Assembly: GCA_021783515.1 (NCBI GenBank)
Contig: JAJXTV010000002.1
Span: 124,001-188,000 of the forward strand
Length of the DNA: 64,000 nt
Source: Nitrospirota bacterium
GTDB lineage: Bacteria; Nitrospirota; Thermodesulfovibrionia; Thermodesulfovibrionales; UBA6898
Direction of reading: 5' to 3'
The first letter of the stretch is position 1. The number at the start of each line of letters is the position of its first letter. The notes below the pieces were generated by a model that worked only from the letters and a program-made list of their open reading frames with translations, made no database searches and was not told where the DNA came from. Both the position numbers and the translations under genes were made by a program. Of this stretch, positions 39,663-47,536 are shown piece by piece.

Positions 39663-40400
39663 ATGAAGACAGTAGTTGATCAGTTCAGGAGGAGGGCCGG
39701 GACCTATTCGGGGTCGGCCAACTGGATCGTCGATAAGGCGCTGATCCGGGCGCATATTGACGCCTGCGGCCCGCGGCTTGGCTATCTTATAGAGGTCTGT
39801 TGCGGCACGGGGGTGGTCGGGAGAAACCTCGCGGCTGCCGGGTGGCGGGTCTGCGGGGTGGACCTCACGCGGGAGATGGCCCAGGAGGCAAACCGGCATT
39901 TCCCCTGCATCTGTACCCCTGCAGAAGATATTCCCTTCCTCGACGCGGCCTTCGACGCGGCCGTTTTGCGACAGGCCTATTTTCTGCTTGAAGACGGGCA
40001 GAAGGCGCTCGCCGAGATAGGCCGGGTGCTGAAGCCCGGCGGGGCCTTCGTCCTGAGCCAGACCGTACCGTATTCGGCGGAGGACGCCCCATGGCTCGAA
40101 AAAGTCCACCGCGCAAAGCAGGCCCAGCTCAGGACCTTCCATACCGAAGAGACGCTGGCGGATGAGCTCGAGCGGGGACATTTCCGCATTGCCGGGGTGA
40201 AACGGTTGTCGGTGCGGGAAAATATTACGAGGTGGATGGAGGCCGCTCCGGAGCTTTCGGAGGAGAAGCGGGCCGAGGTCTGCGGGTTTGTCTCCGGCGC
40301 GCCCGAGGCCTATCGCCGCGTCCACAACGTGGAGATCGTCGGCGGAGAGATATTCGAGGACTGGAACTGGGTGATATTCAGCGCGGAGAAGAAGAAATGA
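39663..40400 (+). CDS. Class I SAM methyltransferase, paralogue 1 (peptide cluster)
   Basis: This 245-residue UbiE-like methyltransferase has RRRAGTYSGSANWIVDKALI at the N-terminus, SAM motif I YLIEVCCGTGVVGRNLA (about 40-56), GVDLTREMAQEA as the acidic strand, and LKPGGAFVLSQTV. The C-terminal RRVHNVEIVGGEIFEDWNWVIF aligns with RFREIHNVRFEGDDIIDAML in the protein at 41884. The two are clear paralogues around a radical SAM gene. The shared SxNWxxDxxLI start is unusual and may mark a substrate-recognition part. Methylation of the modified peptide or a small cofactor is inferred. It overlaps the next gene by ATGA. The ribosome-binding site is weak, so the start is uncertain. Confidence 0.8.
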   Translation: MKTVVDQFRRRAGTYSGSANWIVDKALIRAHIDACGPRLGYLIEVCCGTGVVGRNLAAAGWRVCGVDLTREMAQEANRHFPCICTPAEDIPFLDAAFDAAVLRQAYFLLEDGQKALAEIGRVLKPGGAFVLSQTVPYSAEDAPWLEKVHRAKQAQLRTFHTEETLADELERGHFRIAGVKRLSVRENITRWMEAAPELSEEKRAEVCGFVSGAPEAYRRVHNVEIVGGEIFEDWNWVIFSAEKKK

Positions 40401-41887
40401 GGTCGGGCCGGGAGAACTCCGCCGAGACGATCAGGCGCGTCGCGGCCCTGCCGCTTCCCCACGAGGCAGAGGCGGCCCACCGGACGTCGTTCGGCCTGCT
40501 GGTGCCCCCGTCGGTCTTCGTCGTCCCACGGGGATGGGAGTGGACCCATACCGCGCCGTTCGAAGGGCCTTCGCTTATCGCGGGGCTTGTCAGGGGGCTC
40601 GGCTATCCCTTCCGCCTCTTCGACCAGAGGGAGGATTTCGATCCGGAACATCTCCGCGGCCTGACAACGGGCTGCGATATCGTCGGCATCAGCGTCTTCG
40701 GCGACAGCTTCACCTACGTCCGCCGGGCGGTCGAGATACTCAAGGAAGAGAACCCTGCGAGGCCGGTTGTCCTCGGCGGTCCGCTTGCGACGGCGGTCCC
40801 GCGTCTTTTTCTTGAGGCGACGCGGGCGGATTTCGTGGTGGCGGGCGAGGGCGAGCTTACGCTGACCGAGCTGCTCGACCACCTTACCGGGAACGAGTGG
40901 GCGCTGCCTAAGGAGCAGATCCCCGGTCTTACGTGGCGGGACGGGACGGGGGCGGCAAGAAGCAACTCCCCGAGGCCCCAGCTGACCGACCTCGACGTGC
41001 TGCCCTTCCAGGACTTCACGGTCTGGGAGCGCTTCCGGGGAAAGACGATCCCGGAGATCTATCTGTCGTATTCCCGGGGCTGCGCCAACAGCTGCACCTT
41101 CTGCTATCGCGCCTTTCCGAAGCTGAACATGAAGTCTGTTGAAAGGGTGAAACGGGAGATCGATTATTACGCCGCCTTCGGGTTCGGCATGGCGTGGTGG
41201 AACGACCTCACCTTCGTCACCGACCGTGAATATGTCCACAGACTGATGAGGGCCGCCTTTCAGGACCATTCCTTCCGGTGGAACGCCTTCAGCAGGGTCG
41301 GCCTGCTCGACGAGGAGACGCTGCTTCTGATGAAGGAGAAGGGGCTCGATATCGTCCTTTACGGGATGGAGTCGGTCTCCGGCGCAGTCCTCGACAGCTA
41401 CCGGAAGGGCATTTCGACGTCGGCGATGATCGACACCATCGAGCTGCACCGCAGGTGCGGCGTGAAGGTGGGGGGCCTCTTCATCATCGGCGCCCCCGGC
41501 GACGACCGCCGGAGCATGGATGATCTGATCGGGTTCTGCAACGAGTTCAGGGAAGTGACGAGGGTGAAGTACCTCTCGGCGCTTCCGGGCACGGTCTTTT
41601 ACCGGCAGTGCCTCAAAGACGGAGTCATCAGGGATGAAGTGAAGCACCTGGAGTGGCTCTCTGAGGAGCAGTCGATCGAGGAGGACATTGCGCATGAGGG
41701 GTTCGTTAAGTTTACGGAGCACCTTTCGAAAGAAGAACTCCGCAGCATCTACCGGGAAGTGAACCACCGGATCGAGGTGAGGCCGTACGATTACCGGAAC
41801 GCCGACAACGTCTTCCTCGGCGAGGGGGAAAAGTTTGTGAGAAGGAAACCGATCGATTCGACTAAAAGGACAGGAATGAATAGATGA
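40397..41887 (+). CDS. B12-binding-type radical SAM enzyme 1 (peptide cluster)
   Basis: This 496-residue protein starts at ATG 40397 inside the ATGA overlap with the methyltransferase. Residues 33-165 have a cobalamin-binding-like Rossmann domain (DIVGISVFGDSFTYVRRA, PVVLGGPLATAVP, DFVVAGEGELTLTELLDHL). I see no DxHxxG, so any cobalamin would be base-off without a His ligand. The radical SAM cluster motif is CANSCTFC (Cys229, Cys233, Cys236), followed by WWNDLTFVTDREYV and LFIIGAPGDDRRSMDDLI. Class B radical SAM enzymes of this type methylate or rearrange unactivated carbons in natural products. It resembles the enzyme at 46096. Action on the peptide is inferred. Confidence 0.85.
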   Translation: MRSGRENSAETIRRVAALPLPHEAEAAHRTSFGLLVPPSVFVVPRGWEWTHTAPFEGPSLIAGLVRGLGYPFRLFDQREDFDPEHLRGLTTGCDIVGISVFGDSFTYVRRAVEILKEENPARPVVLGGPLATAVPRLFLEATRADFVVAGEGELTLTELLDHLTGNEWALPKEQIPGLTWRDGTGAARSNSPRPQLTDLDVLPFQDFTVWERFRGKTIPEIYLSYSRGCANSCTFCYRAFPKLNMKSVERVKREIDYYAAFGFGMAWWNDLTFVTDREYVHRLMRAAFQDHSFRWNAFSRVGLLDEETLLLMKEKGLDIVLYGMESVSGAVLDSYRKGISTSAMIDTIELHRRCGVKVGGLFIIGAPGDDRRSMDDLIGFCNEFREVTRVKYLSALPGTVFYRQCLKDGVIRDEVKHLEWLSEEQSIEEDIAHEGFVKFTEHLSKEELRSIYREVNHRIEVRPYDYRNADNVFLGEGEKFVRRKPIDSTKRTGMNR

Positions 41888-42615
41888 AAAAGGCTGAGGC
41901 GCATTTCAGGAAAAGGGCTCATAAGTATAACCGCTCCTCGAACTGGGTGAGCGACGAAAAATTGATCGCCAGGATCTTCGAGCTCTCGGGCGCGGGGAAG
42001 GACTCGATCGTGCTCGACATCGCCACCGGCACCGGCCTCATTGCGAAGGAGTTCTACGGAAGGGTGGGAAAGGTTACCGGTCTGGACATCTGCCGCGACA
42101 TGGTCGAGCATGCGAAGGGCTGCATGGACGAGATCGTCTTCTCTCCCGTGGAGCAGATGCCGTTTGCCGACGACACCTTCGACGTATGCGTATGCCGGCA
42201 GGGGCTCCAGTTCGCCGAACTCGGACCGGCGATCTCGGAGATCCACCGTGTGCTGAAGCCGGGCGGCACGGCGGTGCTCTGCCATCTGACCGCGTACGGC
42301 GAAGAGGACCGGGAGCTGACCTTCCGGATCCAGGAGCTCCGCAACCCGGCGCGAAAGAATTACCTGATGCCGGACGATATCCCGGCCGCGCTCCGGCGGC
42401 AGGGGTTCCGCGACGTGCAGGACATACGTTATGTGACGGACGAGTCGGTCGGAAAGTGGATCGACAACGGGGCGATCGAGGAGGAGCGGATGCAGAAGAT
42501 CAGGGAGATCTACCGGTCCTCGGGCCGGCGATTCAGGGAGATCCATAATGTCAGGTTCGAAGGGGACGACATCATCGATGCGATGCTCCTTGTGATCGTG
42601 AAGGCGAGGAAATAG
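41884..42615 (+). CDS. Class I SAM methyltransferase, paralogue 2 (peptide cluster)
   Basis: This 243-residue protein is a paralogue of the one at 39663. It has FRKRAHKYNRSSNWVSDEKLIARI at the N-terminus (shown in part), SAM motif I IVLDIATGTGLIAKEF, GLDICRDMVEHAKG, CVCRQGLQFAELG and LKPGGTAVLCHLT. The start overlaps the radical SAM stop by ATGA, so the three genes 39663-42615 form a tightly coupled unit: methyltransferase, radical SAM, methyltransferase. Two different methylation steps on one product are a plausible reading. Its closest general relatives are UbiE/MenG-type enzymes, but there are no quinone genes around. Confidence 0.8.
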   Translation: MKKAEAHFRKRAHKYNRSSNWVSDEKLIARIFELSGAGKDSIVLDIATGTGLIAKEFYGRVGKVTGLDICRDMVEHAKGCMDEIVFSPVEQMPFADDTFDVCVCRQGLQFAELGPAISEIHRVLKPGGTAVLCHLTAYGEEDRELTFRIQELRNPARKNYLMPDDIPAALRRQGFRDVQDIRYVTDESVGKWIDNGAIEEERMQKIREIYRSSGRRFREIHNVRFEGDDIIDAMLLVIVKARK

Positions 42616-42691
42616 GCGCAGTGCCAATATAGAGACGATATTCAATCATAAAATTTCAATGAAACTTTATTAGCAGAGACTGATTAGCGGC

Positions 42692-43735
42692 ATGAACGAT
42701 CCGATATTCATCATAGGCACCGAGCGGTCGGGGACGAACCTCCTCCGGCTGATCCTCAACTCCCACAGCGGCATCGCCGTCCCGCATCCCCCCCATATCA
42801 TGAAATTTTTCCAGCCGCTGCTGCCGCTCTACGGCGACCTGAGTCAGGAGAGGAACTTCAGGCGGCTCATCGGAGACGTCTGCCGGGTGGTGGAGCTGCA
42901 TCCCTATTCGTGGGAGATGCGGCCCGACCGGGAGGCGGTCTTCGGAAACGCGGAGGACCGGGACCTGATGGCTGTCTATTTCGAGGTCTATGACCAGTAC
43001 CGCGCCTATGCCGGAAAGAGGCGGTGGGCCTGCAAGAGCACCTTCATGATCGAGCACGTCGCGGAGGTCCTCCGGCGCCGGCCCGGCGCGAAGTTCATCT
43101 ACATGGTGCGGGACGGGCGCGACGTGGCGGTATCGGCAAAGTCGTCGATCTTTAACAGGTGCCACGCGTACTACGTCGCCGAGCTCTGGAGCAGGGAGCA
43201 GCGGCTCGGCTTGTCCTGGCTTTCGCGGCTGCCCGCCGAACGGATCATGCTGCTGAAATATGAAGAGCTCCTTCGCGATCCGGGGTGCGTGACGGAGCGG
43301 ATCTGCTCGTTTCTGGGCGAGCCGTTCGAGGACCGGATGCTCGAGTATCATCGCTCGGGCGAAGCCTCGAAATCCGGGGGCCTCAGCCTTTCCTGGAAGA
43401 ACACGTCCATGCCGGTGATGCGCGACAATGCGGGGAAGTACAGGCGGCTTCTTTCCGAAAAAGAGGTATTGCTCTTCGAGACGGTTGCCGGCGAAGAGCT
43501 GAAGGAACTGGGATACGGGCTGGCCTTCCCCGGGGCCCCGCTCGAAAAGGGGCGCATGACGCCGGGAGCGCGTTTTTCGTACCGGGCGGGCGATGCGCTC
43601 CTTCGCATCAGGGCCGAGGCGAGGCATATGCTGCGGGACAAAAGCACGGCGGACCGTCTCAAAAAGCTGGGATACCTCAGGTACCTGAGGCTCATGAGGG
43701 GCCTCCAGCGGTTCGCCGGCGCGGGAATGCTCTGA
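42692..43735 (+). CDS. Sulfotransferase family protein 1 (peptide cluster)
   Basis: This 347-residue protein has the PAPS 5'-phosphosulfate loop FIIGTERSGTNLLRLIL at 6-22 and the 3'-phosphate-binding segment FIYMVRDGRDVAVSAKSS near 130-150. RIMLLKYEELLRDPGCVTERICSFLG (shown in parts) is typical of bacterial sulfotransferases. It should move a sulfate group from PAPS to a hydroxyl, for instance a Tyr, Ser or sugar OH. The single Tyr6 and Ser14/Ser16 of the small peptide are possible targets, though carbohydrates are equally possible. It is 76 bases from the preceding gene, with a poor ribosome-binding site, and six bases from the next sulfotransferase. Confidence 0.85.
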   Translation: MNDPIFIIGTERSGTNLLRLILNSHSGIAVPHPPHIMKFFQPLLPLYGDLSQERNFRRLIGDVCRVVELHPYSWEMRPDREAVFGNAEDRDLMAVYFEVYDQYRAYAGKRRWACKSTFMIEHVAEVLRRRPGAKFIYMVRDGRDVAVSAKSSIFNRCHAYYVAELWSREQRLGLSWLSRLPAERIMLLKYEELLRDPGCVTERICSFLGEPFEDRMLEYHRSGEASKSGGLSLSWKNTSMPVMRDNAGKYRRLLSEKEVLLFETVAGEELKELGYGLAFPGAPLEKGRMTPGARFSYRAGDALLRIRAEARHMLRDKSTADRLKKLGYLRYLRLMRGLQRFAGAGML

Positions 43736-43741
43736 TCCGGG

Positions 43742-45118
43742 ATGCATAAGATAGCCAGGACGATCCATACGATCAATACGCTTCGGGAGGGGGTCCTTCG
43801 GAAATACGGGGACACCCCTTTGCTGAAGAGTACGCTCGACGATGTCAAACGCGTCGTGGTGATCAACTCGTCCTCCCGCTCCGGGTCGAGCCTTCTCTAT
43901 GCCCTTCTCCGCAAGCTCCCTGGTGTATACGCGCTGACGGGAGAGGCGGCGCCCTTTTACAAACTGAACACCTCGATCAACGGCTTCAATATCTTCGAAT
44001 CCGACAAGATCCCTTCGGAGCTTCTGGAAAAGGTCGTCGACTACCGGGGGCTGTCGCGGGATTTTCTGTCGGACATGTACTGCTGCGGGGGCGACGTCCA
44101 GGTGAGGGACATCGACGTCAACGCGTACGCCGACGATCTGGCGATCCGTTTTCTCCTTCAGTGGCCGGACGTCGACTTTACGGTAGAGGGGCTGAGGGCC
44201 TGCGTCTTCGACGCGTTCGGGCACTACGCGAGGCTCGCCCCGGCGTTCGATACGGAAAACTTCTATGTTACCCTCCTCAAGAGAGTGGCGGCGGCCTATC
44301 CCCGCGTGAACCCTTACTATTACGACATCAACACCGACAAGGTGACGATCAACTTCCCTCATCTCGATATTCCGACCGGCCCCCCTTCCTCGCATTTCAC
44401 GATCGAGGAGCCGCCGTTCATACTGCTGCCGCCCGGCCGCAAGGCGACCCCGGCGGACCTTTCGGAGAAGACCCTTCTTCTGAAATCGACGGTCGACTGC
44501 TATCGGATGAACCTCATCGAGAGGATCTTCCGGAACGCGGACCTGAGGATCATCCATCTCGTGCGCAACCCCGCGGCGACGACAAACGGCATCTACGACG
44601 GCTGGCTGCACCGCGGCTTCTTCTCTCACAATCTCAGGCCGCATTTCCAGAACAGCAAGAACGGGAAGGGGCTTGGGATAAAGGGATACAGCGACGAATA
44701 TTCGTACGGCGCCTTCTGGTGGAACTTCGATCTCCCGGACGGCTGGCAGGAGTATGCGGGGAAAGAACTGGTCGACGTCTGTTCGTTCCAGTGGTATTCC
44801 GCCAATGCCGAGATACTGAAGAACCTGTCGCGGGGACGGAGGGACTCCTGCACGGTCCGCTTCGAAAATATCATCAGGGACCTAGATTCGCGCCGTGAGG
44901 AGTTCGGCCGGATGCTCGCTTTCATGGGCCAGCCAGCCGCCGATATCGAGGCCGTCGGCATCGACGACCTTCCGATCGTGCAGTCGACTCTCCCGCCTCA
45001 GCGGTACCGCTGGAAGAAGCGGAGGCATCTGATCAACAGGCTGCTCGACGACCCGATAATCCTCGATATGAGCAGGCTGCTCGGGTATCCGAAGGAGAAG
45101 ATGGAGGAATGGCTGTAG
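43742..45118 (+). CDS. Sulfotransferase-like protein 2 (peptide cluster)
   Basis: This 458-residue protein has the PAPS loop VVVINSSSRSGSSLLYALL (38-56) and 3'-phosphate motif LRIIHLVRNPAATTNGIYDGW near 260-280. It is about 110 residues longer than the protein at 42692. The extra part lies between the two motifs (about residues 85-240) and contains TINFPHLDIPTGPPSSHF. It ends with an RWKKRRHLINRLL basic segment. Only the nucleotide-binding parts are recognisable. Paired sulfotransferases suggest two sulfation steps or a heterodimer. Confidence 0.75.
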   Translation: MHKIARTIHTINTLREGVLRKYGDTPLLKSTLDDVKRVVVINSSSRSGSSLLYALLRKLPGVYALTGEAAPFYKLNTSINGFNIFESDKIPSELLEKVVDYRGLSRDFLSDMYCCGGDVQVRDIDVNAYADDLAIRFLLQWPDVDFTVEGLRACVFDAFGHYARLAPAFDTENFYVTLLKRVAAAYPRVNPYYYDINTDKVTINFPHLDIPTGPPSSHFTIEEPPFILLPPGRKATPADLSEKTLLLKSTVDCYRMNLIERIFRNADLRIIHLVRNPAATTNGIYDGWLHRGFFSHNLRPHFQNSKNGKGLGIKGYSDEYSYGAFWWNFDLPDGWQEYAGKELVDVCSFQWYSANAEILKNLSRGRRDSCTVRFENIIRDLDSRREEFGRMLAFMGQPAADIEAVGIDDLPIVQSTLPPQRYRWKKRRHLINRLLDDPIILDMSRLLGYPKEKMEEWL

Positions 45119-45121
45119 GCG

Positions 45122-46003
45122 ATGGTCGATTCGGAGTACGGAAGGCTGGCGTCGGTCCTGCTATACGGGCCGGGGCCTGAGATAGACCGTTACGGCAATC
45201 CCGGGGAGGTGCTTCATCTCGGCCCGATCGACCATGCCGGCATTTCGGAGGAGTGCGGCGCGCTCCGGAGGACATACGAGGAAAACGGCGTCTCGGTGGT
45301 CCAGGTCGATCCTTCTCCTGTCGGGGAGGACAGACGCTATCTCTATAACCTGATGTACTGCCGCGACCTCTTCTTCATGACTCCGGACGGCGCGGTCCTT
45401 TCCCGGATGGCCCATCCGGTTCGCAGGGAAGAGGTGCGGTATGCGGAACGCACGCTCAGGAAGCAGGGCATTCCGATACGATGCGCTGTCTGGGGCGAAG
45501 GAACGTTCGAAGGGGCGGATGCCCTCTGGGTCGGCGAGAGACTCGTCGCGGTCGGCGTCGGCAACAGAACGAACCGGGAGGGATTCGAGCAGGTGCGGGC
45601 CGAGCTGGGCCGGACCGGGGTGGCATGTGTCGCGCTCCCTGCGCGCCAGACCCTGACGCAGCATCTGCTCGGCACGATCCAGATCGTCGACAGGGACCTG
45701 GCCTTTGTGAGAAGACAGATCGTCGATGAGGAAGCGGTCCGCTTTCTTGCCGGCCGGGGCTTCAGACTGGTGGATGTTCCCGAGAACGACGAGGTGAGGA
45801 AGAGACAGGCGATGAATATTGTCGTGACGGCGCCGCGCACGATCCTCATGAGCGCCGGCTGCCCGGAGACGAGAGAGATATTCCTGGATGCGGGCGTTGC
45901 GGTCGCCGCCGAAGTCGGGATTGACCAGCTGACACGCGGCGGCGGCGGACTTGCCTGCGCAACAGGCATCATTTCGAGGAATTTGGTTACAATAGAACGA
46001 TGA
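45122..46003 (+). CDS. Arginine deiminase/DDAH-fold enzyme (amidinotransferase superfamily)
   Basis: This 293-residue protein has the guanidino-modifying enzyme fold. CRDLFF at 80-85 is the RD of the substrate pocket, GEGTFEGADAL (125-135) supplies Glu130 and Asp133, QTLTQHLLG has His181 and GGGLACATGII has the nucleophile Cys279. These match the Cys-His-Glu/Asp set of arginine deiminase, DDAH and related amidinotransferases, so it should be active. Known reactions turn Arg or methyl-Arg into citrulline or transfer the amidine group. The small peptide holds no Arg, so it may use free Arg, a different guanidine, or add an amidine to a Lys. It starts three bases after the previous stop. Confidence 0.85.
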   Translation: MVDSEYGRLASVLLYGPGPEIDRYGNPGEVLHLGPIDHAGISEECGALRRTYEENGVSVVQVDPSPVGEDRRYLYNLMYCRDLFFMTPDGAVLSRMAHPVRREEVRYAERTLRKQGIPIRCAVWGEGTFEGADALWVGERLVAVGVGNRTNREGFEQVRAELGRTGVACVALPARQTLTQHLLGTIQIVDRDLAFVRRQIVDEEAVRFLAGRGFRLVDVPENDEVRKRQAMNIVVTAPRTILMSAGCPETREIFLDAGVAVAAEVGIDQLTRGGGGLACATGIISRNLVTIER

Positions 46004-46095
46004 TGTTTTTATCAGGAAATCATTGCCGATAATAACGAAGTCTGTTTTGCCCGGGATGCGCGCTGCGATCATGTTCCGGACGGAAAGGTGGCTCT

Positions 46096-47487
46096 ATGAA
46101 CAGAACAGTTGACGAAGAAAAACTCGAGGCGCTCAGGAAGGACCCCCGTCCGGAGAGTTCGGCCCCTGCGTTTACCGTGATCCTGCCGTCGTCTCCGCAG
46201 GTGCCGACGCCCAACCGGGAGTTCCTGCTCGAAACACCGATCGAAGGAGTGAGCTCTGTCGCGACCGTGGCGAAGCTTGCGGGCTGGGACACGAAGGTCC
46301 GTGACCTCAGGATCGGGGAAGATTTCGAGGAGGTCTGCGCCGACGCGGCGAACCGCGGCGGCGTGGTCGCAATGCCGACGTACGTCGACTCCTATCCGGT
46401 GAACCGCAGCGTCCTTAAGAGGGTGAAGGAGCTGAACCCCGGGCTCACGACTGTCGTCGGAGGCCCTCTCGTCTCGTCCCTGCCCGAGCCGCTGATCCGC
46501 GGACTTCAGGCGGATTATGCCGTGCTGCGCGAGGGCGAGGCCACGCTTCTTGATCTGCTCGACCACCTGGCCGCGGGCGGCGGCGCCGATGCGGCCCGGG
46601 CGATTGCCGGCCTCGGGATCAGACAGGGCGGCGCGGTCAGCCTTACTCCCGAACGGCCCCAGCTCAACGACCTGGACGTGCTCCCGATCCCCGACCTTTT
46701 TCTTTATCCCGGCGTGCAGAAGGACCCGGTCATCCCCGAACTCGGGCTGACGACCGCCCGCGGCTGCTACGGCCGCTGCACCTTCTGTTTTCTCAACATG
46801 AAGAAGCTCTCGTACAAGACGCCCGCCCGGTTCCGGGAGGAGGTGTCCGACATCGTGGCGAAGCACAAGATCGGGTATTTCTATGTGAACGACCTTACGT
46901 TTACCTCGAAGCTCGACAGGACCTATCAGATCTGCGACGTCCTGAAGGAGTTCAATATCACCTGGTCCTGTTCGACCCGCGTCGAGCGGATCAAACCGGA
47001 GGTGCTGAAGTACATGCACGACAGCGGCTGCCGCGACATCTGGTACGGCGTGGAATCGCTCGACCAGACGGTCCTCGAGCTGTCGAACAAAAGGACGAAA
47101 GTCGAGGAGATAGAGTATGCGGTGAGCGAGACTGTCAAGGCGGGGATCAAGGTGATGGCCAACCTGATCGTCGGGCTTCCGGGCGAGAGCGAGGAGTCGC
47201 TCAGAAAGATGATGGATTTCTGCCGGAGGACCGAGGTGATTCCGACCTCGATCAAATACCTGACCCCGTTCCCCGGGACGAAGATTTACGACATGGCGGT
47301 CGAGCGCGGGTTCATCCCCGACCATCTCAGGTATATCGAGGGGCTCGCCGAGCGGAAGGTGAATGACGTCAACGACTCGATCATCAACCTTACCGACCTG
47401 CCGGAGGAGCGGCTCCGGGAGGCGTATGCGACCCTGATGCAGATCCGCGAGGACCGGCTGAAGACGTTTTCGGAGACTGGTGCGTAA
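46096..47487 (+). CDS. B12-binding-type radical SAM enzyme 2 (peptide cluster)
   Basis: This 463-residue protein has a cobalamin-binding-like domain at about 25-160 (GVVAMPTYVDSYPVNRSVLKRV in parts, TTVVGGPLVSSLPEPLI, DYAVLREGEATLLDLLDHL) without DxHxxG. The radical SAM motif is CYGRCTFC (Cys224, Cys228, Cys231). FYVNDLTFTSKLDRTYQ parallels NDLTFVTDREYV in the enzyme at 40397, and both share LP-rich PNRE/PPSVF starts and PGTxxY near the end. It is likely a methylase or other carbon-modifying enzyme of the same pathway. GGAAAGGTGG precedes ATG 46096. The 92-bp gap before it shows no terminator. Confidence 0.85.
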   Translation: MNRTVDEEKLEALRKDPRPESSAPAFTVILPSSPQVPTPNREFLLETPIEGVSSVATVAKLAGWDTKVRDLRIGEDFEEVCADAANRGGVVAMPTYVDSYPVNRSVLKRVKELNPGLTTVVGGPLVSSLPEPLIRGLQADYAVLREGEATLLDLLDHLAAGGGADAARAIAGLGIRQGGAVSLTPERPQLNDLDVLPIPDLFLYPGVQKDPVIPELGLTTARGCYGRCTFCFLNMKKLSYKTPARFREEVSDIVAKHKIGYFYVNDLTFTSKLDRTYQICDVLKEFNITWSCSTRVERIKPEVLKYMHDSGCRDIWYGVESLDQTVLELSNKRTKVEEIEYAVSETVKAGIKVMANLIVGLPGESEESLRKMMDFCRRTEVIPTSIKYLTPFPGTKIYDMAVERGFIPDHLRYIEGLAERKVNDVNDSIINLTDLPEERLREAYATLMQIREDRLKTFSETGA

Positions 47488-47536
47488 GACGGGGAGGCTT
47501 CCCCTGTCCCGCTTACCAGCCAGGAGTGGGCCTGAC

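Noticed and set aside
42656-44644. 662-residue minus-strand open frame
   Set aside because: Antisense to two sulfotransferase genes that have clear PAPS-binding motifs.
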